The notes under the pieces: model-generated
What the model was told of the DNA's origin: nothing
The model's input: the letters and a program-made list of their open reading frames with translations, nothing else
Database searches by the model: none
Assembly: GCF_000784735.1 (NCBI RefSeq)
Contig: NZ_JSYG01000004.1
Coordinates: forward strand, 186,001-250,000
Reading direction: 5' to 3'
DNA length: 64,000 nt
From: Dickeya undicola
Lineage (GTDB): Bacteria > Pseudomonadota > Gammaproteobacteria > Enterobacterales > Enterobacteriaceae
Program-made: the position numbers and the translations under genes
Shown: positions 55,675-64,000 of the stretch, piece by piece
Position numbering within the stretch: the first letter of the stretch is position 1
How the letters are laid out: each line of letters opens with the position of its first letter

Positions 55675-58600
55675 CAGTTTTCTCCCTGCGAGTCAGTCAT
55701 CGAGGTCGGTGCCGTCAGCGTCTTGCGACCGGGGAATACCCGTCTGACCAACACAAAGAACATCGGCACCAGGAAAATCGCCAGCACGGTGGCAGTCAGC
55801 GTACCGCCGACAATACCGCTACCGATGGAGATACGGCTGTTGGCACCTGCGCCGGTCGCCACCGCCAGCGGGAATACCCCGGCGATAAACGCCATCGACG
55901 TCATCAGCACCGGCCTAAGACGGGTGCGCGCCCCTTCCAGCGCCGCTTCATACAACGTGGCACCGCGCCGGTATGCGGCTTCGGCGAACTCCACGATCAG
56001 AATGGCGTTCTTGGCCGACAGGCCGATGGTGGTAAGCAACGCCACCTGAAAATAGACGTCGTTTTCCAGCCCACGCAATGTCGCAGCCAGCACCGCGCCC
56101 ACCACCCCCAGCGGGATGACCATCATCACCGAGAACGGAATACTCCAGCTTTCATACAGCGCGGCCAGACACAGGAACACCACCAGAATCGACATGGCGT
56201 AGAGTGATATCGCCTGCCCACTGGCTAGCCGCTCCTGATACGAGAGCTCGCTCCAGGCAAAGGTCGTACCGGCTGGCAACGCCCGCGCCAGCGCTTCCAT
56301 CTCGTCCATCGCCTTGCCGGAGCTGACGCCGGGCGCGCCGGTGCCCTGAATTTCGTAAGACGCCAGGCCGTTATAACGCGACAGGCTTTCCGGGCCGTAG
56401 CTCCAGCGGGTGGTGGCAAAGGAGGAAAACGGCGTCATGACGCTGTTGCCGCTGCTGTCGGTGCCGCGCACGAACCACTTGTCGAGATCCGACGGTTGAC
56501 CGCGCGAGCTGGCGTCGCCCTGAATGTAGACTTTCTTCACCCGGCCGCGATCGATGAAGTCGTTGACGTAGGTGCCGCCCCAGGCGCTGCTCAACGTGCT
56601 GGTGACATCGCTGATCGACAGCCCCAGCGCGCGGATTTTGGCGTAGTCGAGGTCCACCTGTAGCTGCGGCATCTGGACCAAATCGTTCGGACGCACGGCG
56701 GACAAGCGTGGATCTTTCGCCGCGGCCGCCAGCAGTTGATCGCGCAACGCCAGTAAACGGCTGCGGTCGGTATTGCCGGTCGCCTGCAATTCAAAGGTAA
56801 AGCCGTCAGACTGGCCCAGCCCCTGCACCGCTGGCGGTGACATGGTAAACACCTGTGCATCGCGAATGGTGGACAGCGCCTGCATGGCGCGATGGGCGAT
56901 GGCCTCGGAACTGTTCGCGCTGCCGGGGCGCTGGCTCCAGTTCTTCAGCGCCACAAACGCCATCCCGGCATTTTGACCGCTGCCGCTGAAGTTGAAGCCG
57001 GAAATCACAAAAATGGCGTCAACATTGTCTTTCTCTTCATTGAGAAAATAGTGCTCGATGCGCTCACCCACCTTGCTGGTGCGGGCTTCTGTGGCACCCG
57101 CTGGTAACGTAAACTGCACCATGACATCGCCCTGATCCTCGTTAGGCAGGAAACCGCCCGGCAACCGCAGGAACAGTAAGCCCAACGCCACGATCAGCAA
57201 ACCGTACAGCGCCAGATAACGCCACGGTCCGGTAATGACATGCGCCACCCGCCCGGTATAGCGCTGCTGCAAACGATCATACCCGCGGTTGAAACGGGCA
57301 AAAAAGCCGTTGCCATTCGGCGACGAATGCACCACCGGCTTCAGTAACGCCGCGCACAACGCCGGTGTCAGCGTCAACGCCACCACCACCGACAGCAACA
57401 TAGAGGACACGATAGTGATGGAGAACTGTCGATAGATCACCCCGGTCGAGCCGCCGAAAAACGCCATCGGCAGAAACACCGCGCTCAGCACCAGCGCCAC
57501 CCCTACCAGCGCGCTGGAAATCTCACGCATCGACTGCTCGGTCGCCGCCACCGGCGACAGCCCCTGATCGCGCATCAGTCGCTCGACGTTTTCCACTACC
57601 ACGATGGCATCATCCACCAGCAGGCCGATCGCCAGCACCATGCCGAACAGCGTCAGGGTATTGATGGAGTACCCGAACACCGCCAGCACGCCGAACGTCC
57701 CCAGCAATACCACCGGCACCGCCACCGCCGGGATCAGCGTGGCACGCAGGTTCTGCAGGAATAGAAACATCACCAGCACCACCAGGGCGATGGCTTCAAA
57801 CAGGGTCTGCACTACCTCTTCCACCGACACCTTGATAAAGTCGGTGCTGTCTTTCGGGTAGGACACTTCGTAGCCTTGCTGCATCTGCGGGGTGAACTCC
57901 GCCACTTTGGCTTTCACCCGCTCCGCCGTCGCCAGCGCATTAGCACCGGACGACAGCATCACCGCGATCCCGGCGGCGGGGTGACCGTTCAGCCGCGTGG
58001 TGGTGGTGTAGTCCTCGTTGCCCAGTTCGACCCGCGCCACGTCGCCAAGGCGCACCAGCGCGCCGCTGGATTCGCTTTTAACGATGATGTCGCGGAACTG
58101 CGCCGGGGTTTTCAGCCGTGATTGTGCGGTGACCGTCGCGGTCAATTGCTGATCGCTGCTGGCGGGCTGCGCACCGATCTTCCCGGCCGACACCTGAGTG
58201 TTCTGCGCTTCGATGGCGGAGGAAATATCCGACGGCATCAGGCTGTACGCCGCCAGTTTGGTCGGGTCCAGCCAGATGCGCATCGCGTATTGGGAACCGA
58301 ACACCTGTACGCTGCCGACGCCTTCCACCCTGGAGAGCGGGTCTTGCAGGTTGCTGACCATGTAGTCGGCGATATCGGCGGCGGTGCTTTTATCCGTGGT
58401 GTCGTATAACGCCATGATCAGCAGGAAATCCTGCTGGGACTTGGTCACCGTAATGCCTTGTTGCTGTACCTCAGTGGGCAGGCGGCTGGTGGCCTGTTGC
58501 ACCTTGTTTTGCACCTGCACCTGCGCGGTATCCGGATTGGTGCCCTGCGTAAACGTGGCAGTAATGCGTACATCGCCGCTCGAATCGCTGGAGGAAGAAA

Positions 58601-58835
58601 AATAGAGTAGCCCGTCCAACCCGGTGAGCTGCTGCTCAATCACCTGGGTGACGCTGTTTTCCAGCGTATCGGCGGACGCGCCGGGGTAACTGGCTTTGAT
58701 GGCGACAGAGGGTGGTGCCACATTCGGGTACTGCGCCACCGGCAGCGATTCAATCGACAACGCGCCCGCCAGCATAATGACTATGGCGATCACCCAGGCA
58801 AACACCGGGCGATGAATAAAGAAACGGGAGAACAT
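55674..58835 (-). CDS. RND multidrug efflux pump, HAE-1 (AcrB-like) family
   Basis: The 1053-residue inner-membrane pump has the 12-helix RND fold with two large periplasmic loops. The proton relay aspartates lie in LAIGLLVDDAIVVVENVERLM (helix 4), and the family-typical FFIHRPVFAWVIAIVIMLAG starts the protein. HAE-1 pumps expel drugs, dyes and plant phenolics. It is two bases from the adaptor gene and overlaps the outer membrane factor gene, so the three form one operon. A TetR gene is divergent. The nearest named relatives are AcrB/MexB-type pumps; this is an additional pump, not the core acrAB locus, which lacks an outer membrane factor gene. Confidence 0.93.
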   Translation of the reverse strand: MFSRFFIHRPVFAWVIAIVIMLAGALSIESLPVAQYPNVAPPSVAIKASYPGASADTLENSVTQVIEQQLTGLDGLLYFSSSSDSSGDVRITATFTQGTNPDTAQVQVQNKVQQATSRLPTEVQQQGITVTKSQQDFLLIMALYDTTDKSTAADIADYMVSNLQDPLSRVEGVGSVQVFGSQYAMRIWLDPTKLAAYSLMPSDISSAIEAQNTQVSAGKIGAQPASSDQQLTATVTAQSRLKTPAQFRDIIVKSESSGALVRLGDVARVELGNEDYTTTTRLNGHPAAGIAVMLSSGANALATAERVKAKVAEFTPQMQQGYEVSYPKDSTDFIKVSVEEVVQTLFEAIALVVLVMFLFLQNLRATLIPAVAVPVVLLGTFGVLAVFGYSINTLTLFGMVLAIGLLVDDAIVVVENVERLMRDQGLSPVAATEQSMREISSALVGVALVLSAVFLPMAFFGGSTGVIYRQFSITIVSSMLLSVVVALTLTPALCAALLKPVVHSSPNGNGFFARFNRGYDRLQQRYTGRVAHVITGPWRYLALYGLLIVALGLLFLRLPGGFLPNEDQGDVMVQFTLPAGATEARTSKVGERIEHYFLNEEKDNVDAIFVISGFNFSGSGQNAGMAFVALKNWSQRPGSANSSEAIAHRAMQALSTIRDAQVFTMSPPAVQGLGQSDGFTFELQATGNTDRSRLLALRDQLLAAAAKDPRLSAVRPNDLVQMPQLQVDLDYAKIRALGLSISDVTSTLSSAWGGTYVNDFIDRGRVKKVYIQGDASSRGQPSDLDKWFVRGTDSSGNSVMTPFSSFATTRWSYGPESLSRYNGLASYEIQGTGAPGVSSGKAMDEMEALARALPAGTTFAWSELSYQERLASGQAISLYAMSILVVFLCLAALYESWSIPFSVMMVIPLGVVGAVLAATLRGLENDVYFQVALLTTIGLSAKNAILIVEFAEAAYRRGATLYEAALEGARTRLRPVLMTSMAFIAGVFPLAVATGAGANSRISIGSGIVGGTLTATVLAIFLVPMFFVLVRRVFPGRKTLTAPTSMTDSQGEN

Positions 58836-58837
58836 GA

Positions 58838-59983
58838 TCAGCGGGCCTCCGTCGTGCGCGGCGTCGCCGTACCCGACGGGGCGCTCTCCTCAACGGCGGT
58901 GACATTATCGCCCGTGCGCACCTTGTCGGTGCCTTCGGTAATCAGCCGGTCACCCGCCTTCAGCCCTTGAGTGATCAGCCAGCGGTTGCCCATCGCTTCA
59001 CCGGTTTCTACCTCACGTCGCTCCACCACCTGCTGGTTGTTAACCACCAGCGCATAGGCGTTACCTTTGGTGTCACGCAGGATGCCTTGCTGCGGAGCCA
59101 GAATGGCGTCCGGCACGGTGGCGGTTTCCACCGTAGCACGTACAAACATGCCCGGTAACAGCATATGGCCAGCATTAGGGAACTCGGCGCGCAGCGTCAC
59201 TGAGCCGGTGGCTTCATCCACCGCCACCTCCGCCAGTTTCAGCACGCCCGGCTGGTTGTAAGGCTGGCCGTTTTCCAGCGTCAGCGTTACTGCCGCCTGC
59301 TGCTGTTTCTGGTGCGCTAGCAACGCCAGTCGCTGACTGCTGGACTGGGTAAGGTCGACATAGATCGGGTTCAGTTGGCGAATGGTAGCCAGCGCGGTGC
59401 TCTGGCTGGCGGTCACCAACGCGCCCGGCGTGACCGACGAAATACCGATGCGGCCGGAAATCGGCGCGGTAATACGGGTATACGCCAGGTTGATTTGCGC
59501 GGTTTTCAGGGCAGCCGCTTTTTCCGCCACACTGGCGACATCCTGCTCATAGGTGGCCTGCGCGTCGTCCGCGTCCTGCTGCGATACGCCCTCTTCTTTC
59601 AACAGCCGGGCGTAACGTTCAGCTTTCAGTTTGGCTGAACGCACGGTGGACTGGGCGTTTTTCAGCGCGGCGGCAGCCTGATCCGCCGCCGCCTGATAAC
59701 TGGCCGGGTCTATCTGGTACAGCACTTGCCCAGCGTTCACTTCGCTGCCTTCGGTAAATAACCGTTTCTGAATAATGCCATCCACCTGCGGGCGCACCTC
59801 GGATACCATCGCCGCCGTCACGCGGCCGGTCAAGTCGCTGTGCAGCGTGACGGGTGCGCCATGCAGCGTCTGCACGGTTACCGCTACCGGTTGTGACGAC
59901 GACGGTGAAACAGCGCTGCGATCGCATCCTGTCAACAACGCGGCGCACGTAGCCACTGTTACAATAAAGTTGTTACTTCGCAT
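58838..59983 (-). CDS. RND efflux periplasmic adaptor lipoprotein
   Basis: The adaptor links pump and outer membrane channel. The ATG at 59983 (AGGAC just upstream) gives 381 residues; a TTG one codon earlier is less likely. A lipoprotein signal ends in LLTGC (Cys20). A biotinyl-lipoyl-like half (SEVRPQVDGIIQKRLFTEGSEVNAGQVLYQID), a helical hairpin (about 85-160), the second lipoyl half (ITAPISGRIG) and the beta-barrel follow, as in AcrA. It is the first gene of the operon, with the TetR palindrome directly upstream. Confidence 0.92.
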   Translation of the reverse strand: MRSNNFIVTVATCAALLTGCDRSAVSPSSSQPVAVTVQTLHGAPVTLHSDLTGRVTAAMVSEVRPQVDGIIQKRLFTEGSEVNAGQVLYQIDPASYQAAADQAAAALKNAQSTVRSAKLKAERYARLLKEEGVSQQDADDAQATYEQDVASVAEKAAALKTAQINLAYTRITAPISGRIGISSVTPGALVTASQSTALATIRQLNPIYVDLTQSSSQRLALLAHQKQQQAAVTLTLENGQPYNQPGVLKLAEVAVDEATGSVTLRAEFPNAGHMLLPGMFVRATVETATVPDAILAPQQGILRDTKGNAYALVVNNQQVVERREVETGEAMGNRWLITQGLKAGDRLITEGTDKVRTGDNVTAVEESAPSGTATPRTTEAR

Positions 59984-60000
59984 CAAGTCCTGTCCTAGAA

Positions 60001-60024
60001 TTGAGAATGAACGTTCATTCTCAA
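60001..60024. promoter_or_regulatory. Perfect 24-bp palindrome, likely TetR operator of the efflux locus
   Basis: TTGAGAATGAAC is followed immediately by its exact reverse complement GTTCATTCTCAA. It lies 17 bases upstream of the adaptor start and 81 bases upstream of the TetR start, so a dimeric repressor could close both promoters at once. Confidence 0.88.
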
Positions 60025-60105
60025 TATAAAAAATTTGACGTCAGACTTCTTATAAAATTTGCAAGGATAGCGTTAGCAACGTTGTCCAGGCATTGGAGCA
60101 CTGCT

Positions 60106-60702
60106 ATGCCATCACCCCATCATGAGAACAAGGCGCAGGCCCGGCGTGATCAAATCATCGCCGCGGCCCGCCACTGCTTTCGCCAGTCCGGCTTTCACGG
60201 CGCGAGTATGGCGGAGATCGCCGCACAAGCGCAGCTTAGTGTCGGGCAGATTTACCGTTACTTCGTCAACAAAGACGACATCATTGAGGAAATCGTGCGG
60301 CGTATCGTCGACATCCGGTTACAGCGCATGACGCCGGAAAATGAAGAACCCCGGCGTTTTGCACCGTTGCTGGCCCACCGCCAGTTGCCGATCGCCGGAG
60401 ACAGCGACGACGACGATAACCTGCTGATGCTGGAAGTGGCATCGGAAGCCACCCGCAACCCACGGGTGGCGAACATCATGCAGGAAGCTGACCAGCAGAT
60501 GTTTACCCGCGCCAGTACGCTGATGAAGTACCGTTTTCCGCATTTTTCGGATGCGGAAATCGCCGCACGTACCGAACTGATGGCGGTATTGTGCGAAGGC
60601 ACGACGTTTCGTAGCGTGATCCCGCAACGCGCCCCGGTCGCGGTGCTGGAGCCGCTGTACCAATCGCTATTTGATTCACTGTTTCCTGATAAGACGCCAT
60701 GA
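60106..60702 (+). CDS. TetR-family repressor of the RND efflux operon
   Basis: The ATG at 60106 has GGAG seven bases upstream and gives 198 residues; the frame is open to 60001, but that part covers the operator. The TetR helix-turn-helix lies at about 13-58 (AARHCFRQSGFHGASMAEIAAQAQLSVGQIYRYFVNKDDI). The C-terminal ligand domain contains an acidic patch (DSDDDDN). It is divergent from the efflux operon, with a perfect palindrome between them, and overlaps the MFS gene by four bases (ATGA), so one ligand may release both exporters. Confidence 0.9.
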   Translation: MPSPHHENKAQARRDQIIAAARHCFRQSGFHGASMAEIAAQAQLSVGQIYRYFVNKDDIIEEIVRRIVDIRLQRMTPENEEPRRFAPLLAHRQLPIAGDSDDDDNLLMLEVASEATRNPRVANIMQEADQQMFTRASTLMKYRFPHFSDAEIAARTELMAVLCEGTTFRSVIPQRAPVAVLEPLYQSLFDSLFPDKTP

Positions 60703-61916
60703 CTAAAAAATTATCCCGCTCGCAGCTCGAATACGCGCTGATCCTTGGTTCCCTGTCGGCGCTCGGCCCGCTATGCACCGACCTTTACTTACCCGCGTTG
60801 CCACAGATGACCACCGCCCTTTCCACGTCTACCTCCGCAACCCAACTGAGCCTGACCGCCGGTTTGCTCGGGCTGGGGGCCGGTCAGTTAGTCTTTGGCC
60901 CACTGAGCGACAAGCTGGGGCGTCGCCTGCCGTTGTTGCTGTCGCTGGTGATGCTGCTGCTGACGTCGGTCTGGTGCGCACTGGCACAGGATATCGGTCA
61001 GTTGATCGTCGCCCGGTTGCTACAAGGCATCGCCGGGGCGGGCGGTGCGGTGTTATCTCGTGCCGTCGCGCGGGATCTCTATGTCGGTCATGCCCTGACC
61101 CGCTTTTTCTCGTTGCTGATGCTGATCAACGGCCTGGCACCGATCCTCTCACCGGTACTGGGTGGTTTGCTGCTGGGCGTAACCGACTGGCGCGGCATTT
61201 TTTTGCTGCTGGCCATCATAGCCTGCCTGTTGTTGACGATGTGCCTGCTGCGGCTCAACGAGACGTTACCCGCCGACCGACGCATCGCCGGGGGTGTCGG
61301 CTCGATGCTGTCGTCGCTGGGAAGTCTGTTGCGGGAGCGCGCATTCATGGGGTTGTGTCTGGCACAAGGGCTGTGCGGTGCCGGGATGTTCGCTTACATC
61401 GGTGCCTCGCCATTCGTGCTACAGGAAGTGTACGGGCTAAGCCCACAAGCATTCAGTCTGTGTTTTGCCGTCAACGGCATCGGGCTTATCGCCGCCGGAC
61501 AACTGGCTTCCCACTTTAGCCTGCGGATGGGTGAGCGACGCGTGTTGCATGTTGGGCTGGCTGTTGCGGTCATCTCAGCGCTGGTGCTGACGGTGGCAGG
61601 TTTGTTACATGCACCACTCATCGGCATTCTGACTCCGCTGTTTTTCGCCATCGCCATGATCGGGGTGGTCGGCCCTTGTGCATCATCACTGGCGATGCAG
61701 AGCCAGGGCGGCAAAGCGGGCAGCGCTTCGGCACTGATTGGTTTGAGTATGTTCGCGCTCGGTGCGCTGAGTGTGCCATTTACCGGGCTGACCGGTAGCA
61801 CCAGTGCACTGTCGATGGCGCTCGTGATTCTGGGGTGCTACCTGCTGGCCGTCATCGCCTATCTGCTGCTCTCTCTGAGCGGTGCCGCTCAGGAAGCTCA
61901 ACCGGACAAGGGATAA
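60699..61916 (+). CDS. Bcr/CflA family drug-resistance MFS transporter
   Basis: The 405 residues form 12 membrane helices of the major facilitator fold. The Bcr/CflA signature TDLYLPALPQM is at residue 27, motif A (GPLSDKLGRRLPLL) at about 67 and motif C-like GLAPILSPVLGG near 147, typical of 12-helix drug/proton antiporters such as bicyclomycin and chloramphenicol exporters. The start overlaps the TetR stop (ATGA), so both are one transcript. A 12-bp hairpin follows. Together with the divergent RND pump this forms a two-pump resistance locus under one regulator. Confidence 0.9.
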   Translation: MTKKLSRSQLEYALILGSLSALGPLCTDLYLPALPQMTTALSTSTSATQLSLTAGLLGLGAGQLVFGPLSDKLGRRLPLLLSLVMLLLTSVWCALAQDIGQLIVARLLQGIAGAGGAVLSRAVARDLYVGHALTRFFSLLMLINGLAPILSPVLGGLLLGVTDWRGIFLLLAIIACLLLTMCLLRLNETLPADRRIAGGVGSMLSSLGSLLRERAFMGLCLAQGLCGAGMFAYIGASPFVLQEVYGLSPQAFSLCFAVNGIGLIAAGQLASHFSLRMGERRVLHVGLAVAVISALVLTVAGLLHAPLIGILTPLFFAIAMIGVVGPCASSLAMQSQGGKAGSASALIGLSMFALGALSVPFTGLTGSTSALSMALVILGCYLLAVIAYLLLSLSGAAQEAQPDKG

Positions 61917-61950
61917 TCCGGCACTGAAGACCCAAACTCCCGACGGACAC

Positions 61951-61981
61951 AGCCCGTGCCAGCATCAATCTGGCACGGGCT
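61951..61981. terminator. Hairpin between the MFS gene and the hydrolase gene
   Basis: AGCCCGTGCCAG and CTGGCACGGGCT make a perfect 12-bp stem with a 7-base loop in the convergent gap. T-tracts are weak on both strands. Confidence 0.65.
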
Positions 61982-61989
61982 TCACCTAC

Positions 61990-62973
61990 TTACAGGCGAC
62001 CTTCAGTCGAGTCATCACTGCCAGACACCGTTGGTGCCGGAATGGGTTCCCCCAGCGTTTGTTTAAACCAACTGACGACTTTGTTGATGATAGTCGGCTG
62101 GAACCAGTTAATATCGCCATGACCGGCCCCCTCCAGCAGCAGGTACTCCGCTTTGTTGCCGCCCGCTACCAGCGCTTCATACAGGTGCTTGCTCTGCAAC
62201 GGTGAAACGACGGTATCCGCACTGCCGTGCATAATGAGATACGGCGGTTTTTTCCCGTTGATATGCCCCATCGGGCTGGCGTTTAACGCCTTAGCTGGAT
62301 CGCTGGTAATGCTGGCACCGGGGAAATCCCCAAATGCCGTGCCATTGACCAACAACGCTTCCGTTATCGCCGGTGAATCATGCACTACGAGCAGGTTTTC
62401 TGGAAGGCCTTCGCCAATGCTCAACAAATTGGAAATGCCGTATGCCGAAACGACCGCCTGAACATCAGAGGATTTATCCAGAAAGCGTCCTTTATCAAAG
62501 CTACGCAGCCCATTCGTCGCACCGGTCATTTGCGCGACATAACCACCGGCGGAATCACCCAACACACCAATCCGGTTCGGGTCAATGCCGTATTCTGCGG
62601 CGTGTTCACGTAAGTAACGCACCGCCGATTTGGCATCCTCGATCAACGCCGGGTATTGGTCGGCAATAACACGATATTCCGCCGCCGCGACGACAAAACC
62701 AGCTTCCGCAAGTGCCATACGTACATCAATGTATTTGGCATATGCCGCGGAAGCGAAGCCACCACCGGGGAAATAGACAATCGCCGGTTTAAGTGTCGTC
62801 GTACGTGGAACAAGCAACGACATTTCCAACTGCTGTACTTTTTGTATGCTTTTAATCTGGGAATAAACGATGTCATTAAGCGCATCAATTTGTTGGCGTA
62901 CGGGTTTAACACGAATAACCTGTGCGCCTTTAGTATATCCCATCAGATCATTAACATTCGTTACGTTAGTCAT
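61990..62973 (-). CDS. Alpha/beta hydrolase, carboxylesterase type
   Basis: The 327-residue protein has the alpha/beta hydrolase fold. The nucleophile is S141 in GDSAGG, followed by an Asp in MHGSADTVVSP and a His in GAGHGD as the rest of the triad. The oxyanion-hole motif reads PGGGF instead of the usual HGGGF/W. The pattern is that of the esterase/lipase group with BD-FAE-like members, some of which are feruloyl or acetyl esterases. No signal peptide is visible, so it should act in the cytoplasm, perhaps on imported sugar or phenolic esters; that is inference. It is a single gene with start ATG 62973. Confidence 0.8.
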   Translation of the reverse strand: MTNVTNVNDLMGYTKGAQVIRVKPVRQQIDALNDIVYSQIKSIQKVQQLEMSLLVPRTTTLKPAIVYFPGGGFASAAYAKYIDVRMALAEAGFVVAAAEYRVIADQYPALIEDAKSAVRYLREHAAEYGIDPNRIGVLGDSAGGYVAQMTGATNGLRSFDKGRFLDKSSDVQAVVSAYGISNLLSIGEGLPENLLVVHDSPAITEALLVNGTAFGDFPGASITSDPAKALNASPMGHINGKKPPYLIMHGSADTVVSPLQSKHLYEALVAGGNKAEYLLLEGAGHGDINWFQPTIINKVVSWFKQTLGEPIPAPTVSGSDDSTEGRL

Positions 62974-63494
62974 AATAAATAAGCCCTTAGATAATTTAGG
63001 GAAGATATTTTATAATCGCCTGCCAGGCGATTATTCCTGATAGTCATATTTCACTCTTTCCCGAAAAATAACCGAATCGCGCATTGAATAACGCAATACG
63101 TCGGCTTTTTACGGCAAGGTTAATAACACGTACTTTTATCACTGTGGAATAACACCATCAGTCAGGTCATTCGTAGCGGCATAATGCCGAAAATAAAAAG
63201 ACGTAAAATAAACCGAGTCACAGAGCCGACATGGCGGCAAGCGAAATATGACGACATGTTCAAATAATACCTTTTGAACAACGTCACTATACTTGCCATT
63301 CAGAATATAAAAAAATCAGCCTTGTTCGTTGGTAAGAGGAAAAACGCCTACATACCCAGACCACGACTTCGCACCATTAAAATTAAAAAACAAAAAGAAA
63401 TAACGGCAGAAATAATATTGGTTATTTTATTTCATTATATTTTTTAAAAATAAGTTAATTTCTGATATGAATTAATTTTGGGAATCACACGGCA

Positions 63495-63520
63495 TATACC
63501 CAAAATAATTCGAGTTGCAG
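63495..63520. repeat. TATACCC-type enterobacterial repeat, copy C (best copy)
   Basis: TATACCCAAAATAATTCGAG followed by TTGCAG is the best-preserved copy in this window. The same motif occurs at 30341 and, as an inverted pair, at 30760-30825. Such short intergenic repeats are common in soft-rot enterobacteria and Yersinia, as far as I recall. Confidence 0.65.
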
Positions 63521-63581
63521 GACACCACGCTGGCGTTCTACTCAACACAACGCGAGGAAGAATAAAAGAGAAATGCAACCT

Positions 63582-63609
63582 CAGCGCGGGTGCCTAAGCC
63601 CCCGCGCTG
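63582..63609 (-). terminator. Probable terminator of fdhE
   Basis: CAGCGCGGG and CCCGCGCTG form a perfect 9-bp stem with a 10-base loop, 23 bases after the fdhE stop. The T-content after it on the minus strand is moderate. Confidence 0.65.
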
Positions 63610-63632
63610 CCCCAGCAGGTGGATGATTCCGC

Positions 63633-64000
63633 CTACTGGTTACTATCCGGAAACAAGAATGGGTTGATGCTGCTGCGGGAAAACCCTTCTTCTTCCATTT
63701 TCACATCCAGCACCAATGAGGCCAGATCGTCAGCCACCGCTTCTACCCGGTGATCTTTTTCCTGGTACAACAGTTTCAGGTAGGTGCCGCAGTCGTCACA
63801 GCTTTCTGCTTTGATGGCCGCCTTTTCATCATCCAGCGACCAGTAGTTCAGTTTACCCGCCTGCTCACAGTTACTGCATTTGACGCGCACCATATGCCAT
63901 TCGGTTTCGCACAGGTTGCAGTGCAGGTAGCGCAGGCCGCTGGTGGTGCCAATCTGCACCACGCCGGAAACCGGCATACTGCCGCATACCGGGCAAAACT
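63633..64000 (-). CDS. fdhE: Formate dehydrogenase accessory protein FdhE (5' part outside window)
   Basis: FdhE is a cytoplasmic iron-binding rubredoxin-like protein needed for assembly or activity of membrane formate dehydrogenases. About 122 C-terminal residues of roughly 310 are visible. Conserved CxxC pairs are FCPVCGS at the window edge, [18 protein letters not shown] and CDDCGTY. The ending [16 protein letters not shown] matches E. coli FdhE. The frame is open to the last base of the window, so it continues to the right; the ATG at 63977 is internal. Confidence 0.93.
   Translation of the reverse strand, partial: FCPVCGSMPVSGVVQIGTTSGLRYLHCNLCETEWHMVRVKCSNCEQAGKLNYWSLDDEKAAIKAESCDDCGTYLKLLYQEKDHRVEAVADDLASLVLDVKMEEEGFSRSSINPFLFPDSNQ

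Larger units (their letters stand above)
62974..63632. other. Gene-free region between the hydrolase gene and fdhE
   Basis: These 659 bases are strongly AT-rich around 63300-63480. They hold a TATACCC-type repeat (63495-63520) and the fdhE terminator. The hydrolase promoter must lie at the left end. I see no frame worth annotating. Confidence 0.55.

Overview
The window comes from a soft-rot enterobacterium, almost certainly a Dickeya species (formerly Erwinia chrysanthemi). The cellulase Cel5Z and the pectate lyase PelL lie next to each other and match the Dickeya enzymes residue for residue at every catalytic position. The core blocks (flhDC-motAB-cheAW-MCP-cheRBY, and uvrY-uvrC-pgsA-glyW-cysT-leuZ) keep the order known from Escherichia coli. 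Names rest on recalled protein families, because no database search was possible.

Layout. 1-10464 (all minus) is the flagellar master regulator and chemotaxis block flhD-flhC-motA-motB-cheA-cheW-tsr-like receptor-cheR-cheB-cheY, with cheY cut by the window edge and a consensus CRP site upstream of flhD. 10465-13600 holds a decayed iron-type alcohol dehydrogenase and a second NWETF-tailed chemoreceptor. 13589-17001 carries a small unknown gene, a CigR-like protein, a YeeO-type MATE exporter and a cytochrome b562. 17398-20023 is the convergent cel5Z/pelL pair. 20714-22076 is a complete but isolated phage-type lysis cassette (holin, lambda-R-type endolysin, nested Rz/Rz1 spanins) with no other phage genes nearby. 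22336-27589 is core genome: a TM2 protein, three tRNAs, pgsA, uvrC, uvrY (GacA), yecF and tRNA-Lys(CUU).

27916-42529 is mixed accessory DNA: cycA, a Nac-like regulator reduced to its DNA-binding domain, tRNA-Asn, an RhlB-like glycosyltransferase, ggt, a third chemoreceptor with a KdgR-like box upstream, an MccF-like LD-carboxypeptidase, a LysR regulator, a YbdL-type aminotransferase, an orphan amino-acid-binding protein, an FMN reductase and cobA. cobA belongs with the nitrate assimilation operon that follows.

42557-54162 is nasR-nasFED-nasCB-nasA, all minus. The oxidoreductase NasC, the NirB-type nitrite reductase and a NirD-like domain are fused in one 1385-codon frame. Its control region is readable: two NtrC-type sites, a -24/-12 sigma-54 promoter, a hexaloop hairpin of the ANTAR type and a leader terminator, which fits a NIT-ANTAR antiterminator encoded just upstream. 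54280-61916 is an RND efflux operon (outer membrane factor, pump, adaptor) divergent from its TetR repressor and a Bcr/CflA exporter, with a perfect 24-bp palindrome between them. The window ends with an alpha/beta hydrolase and the 3' part of fdhE.

The themes that link the genes are finding the plant (motility, three receptors), attacking its wall (Cel5Z, PelL, the global regulator UvrY/GacA), feeding on nitrate and amino acids, and surviving plant antimicrobials (MATE, RND and MFS pumps). The best candidate for an under-described system is the orphan lysis cassette beside pelL and cel5Z, which could be a holin/endolysin-dependent (type 10) protein release system.
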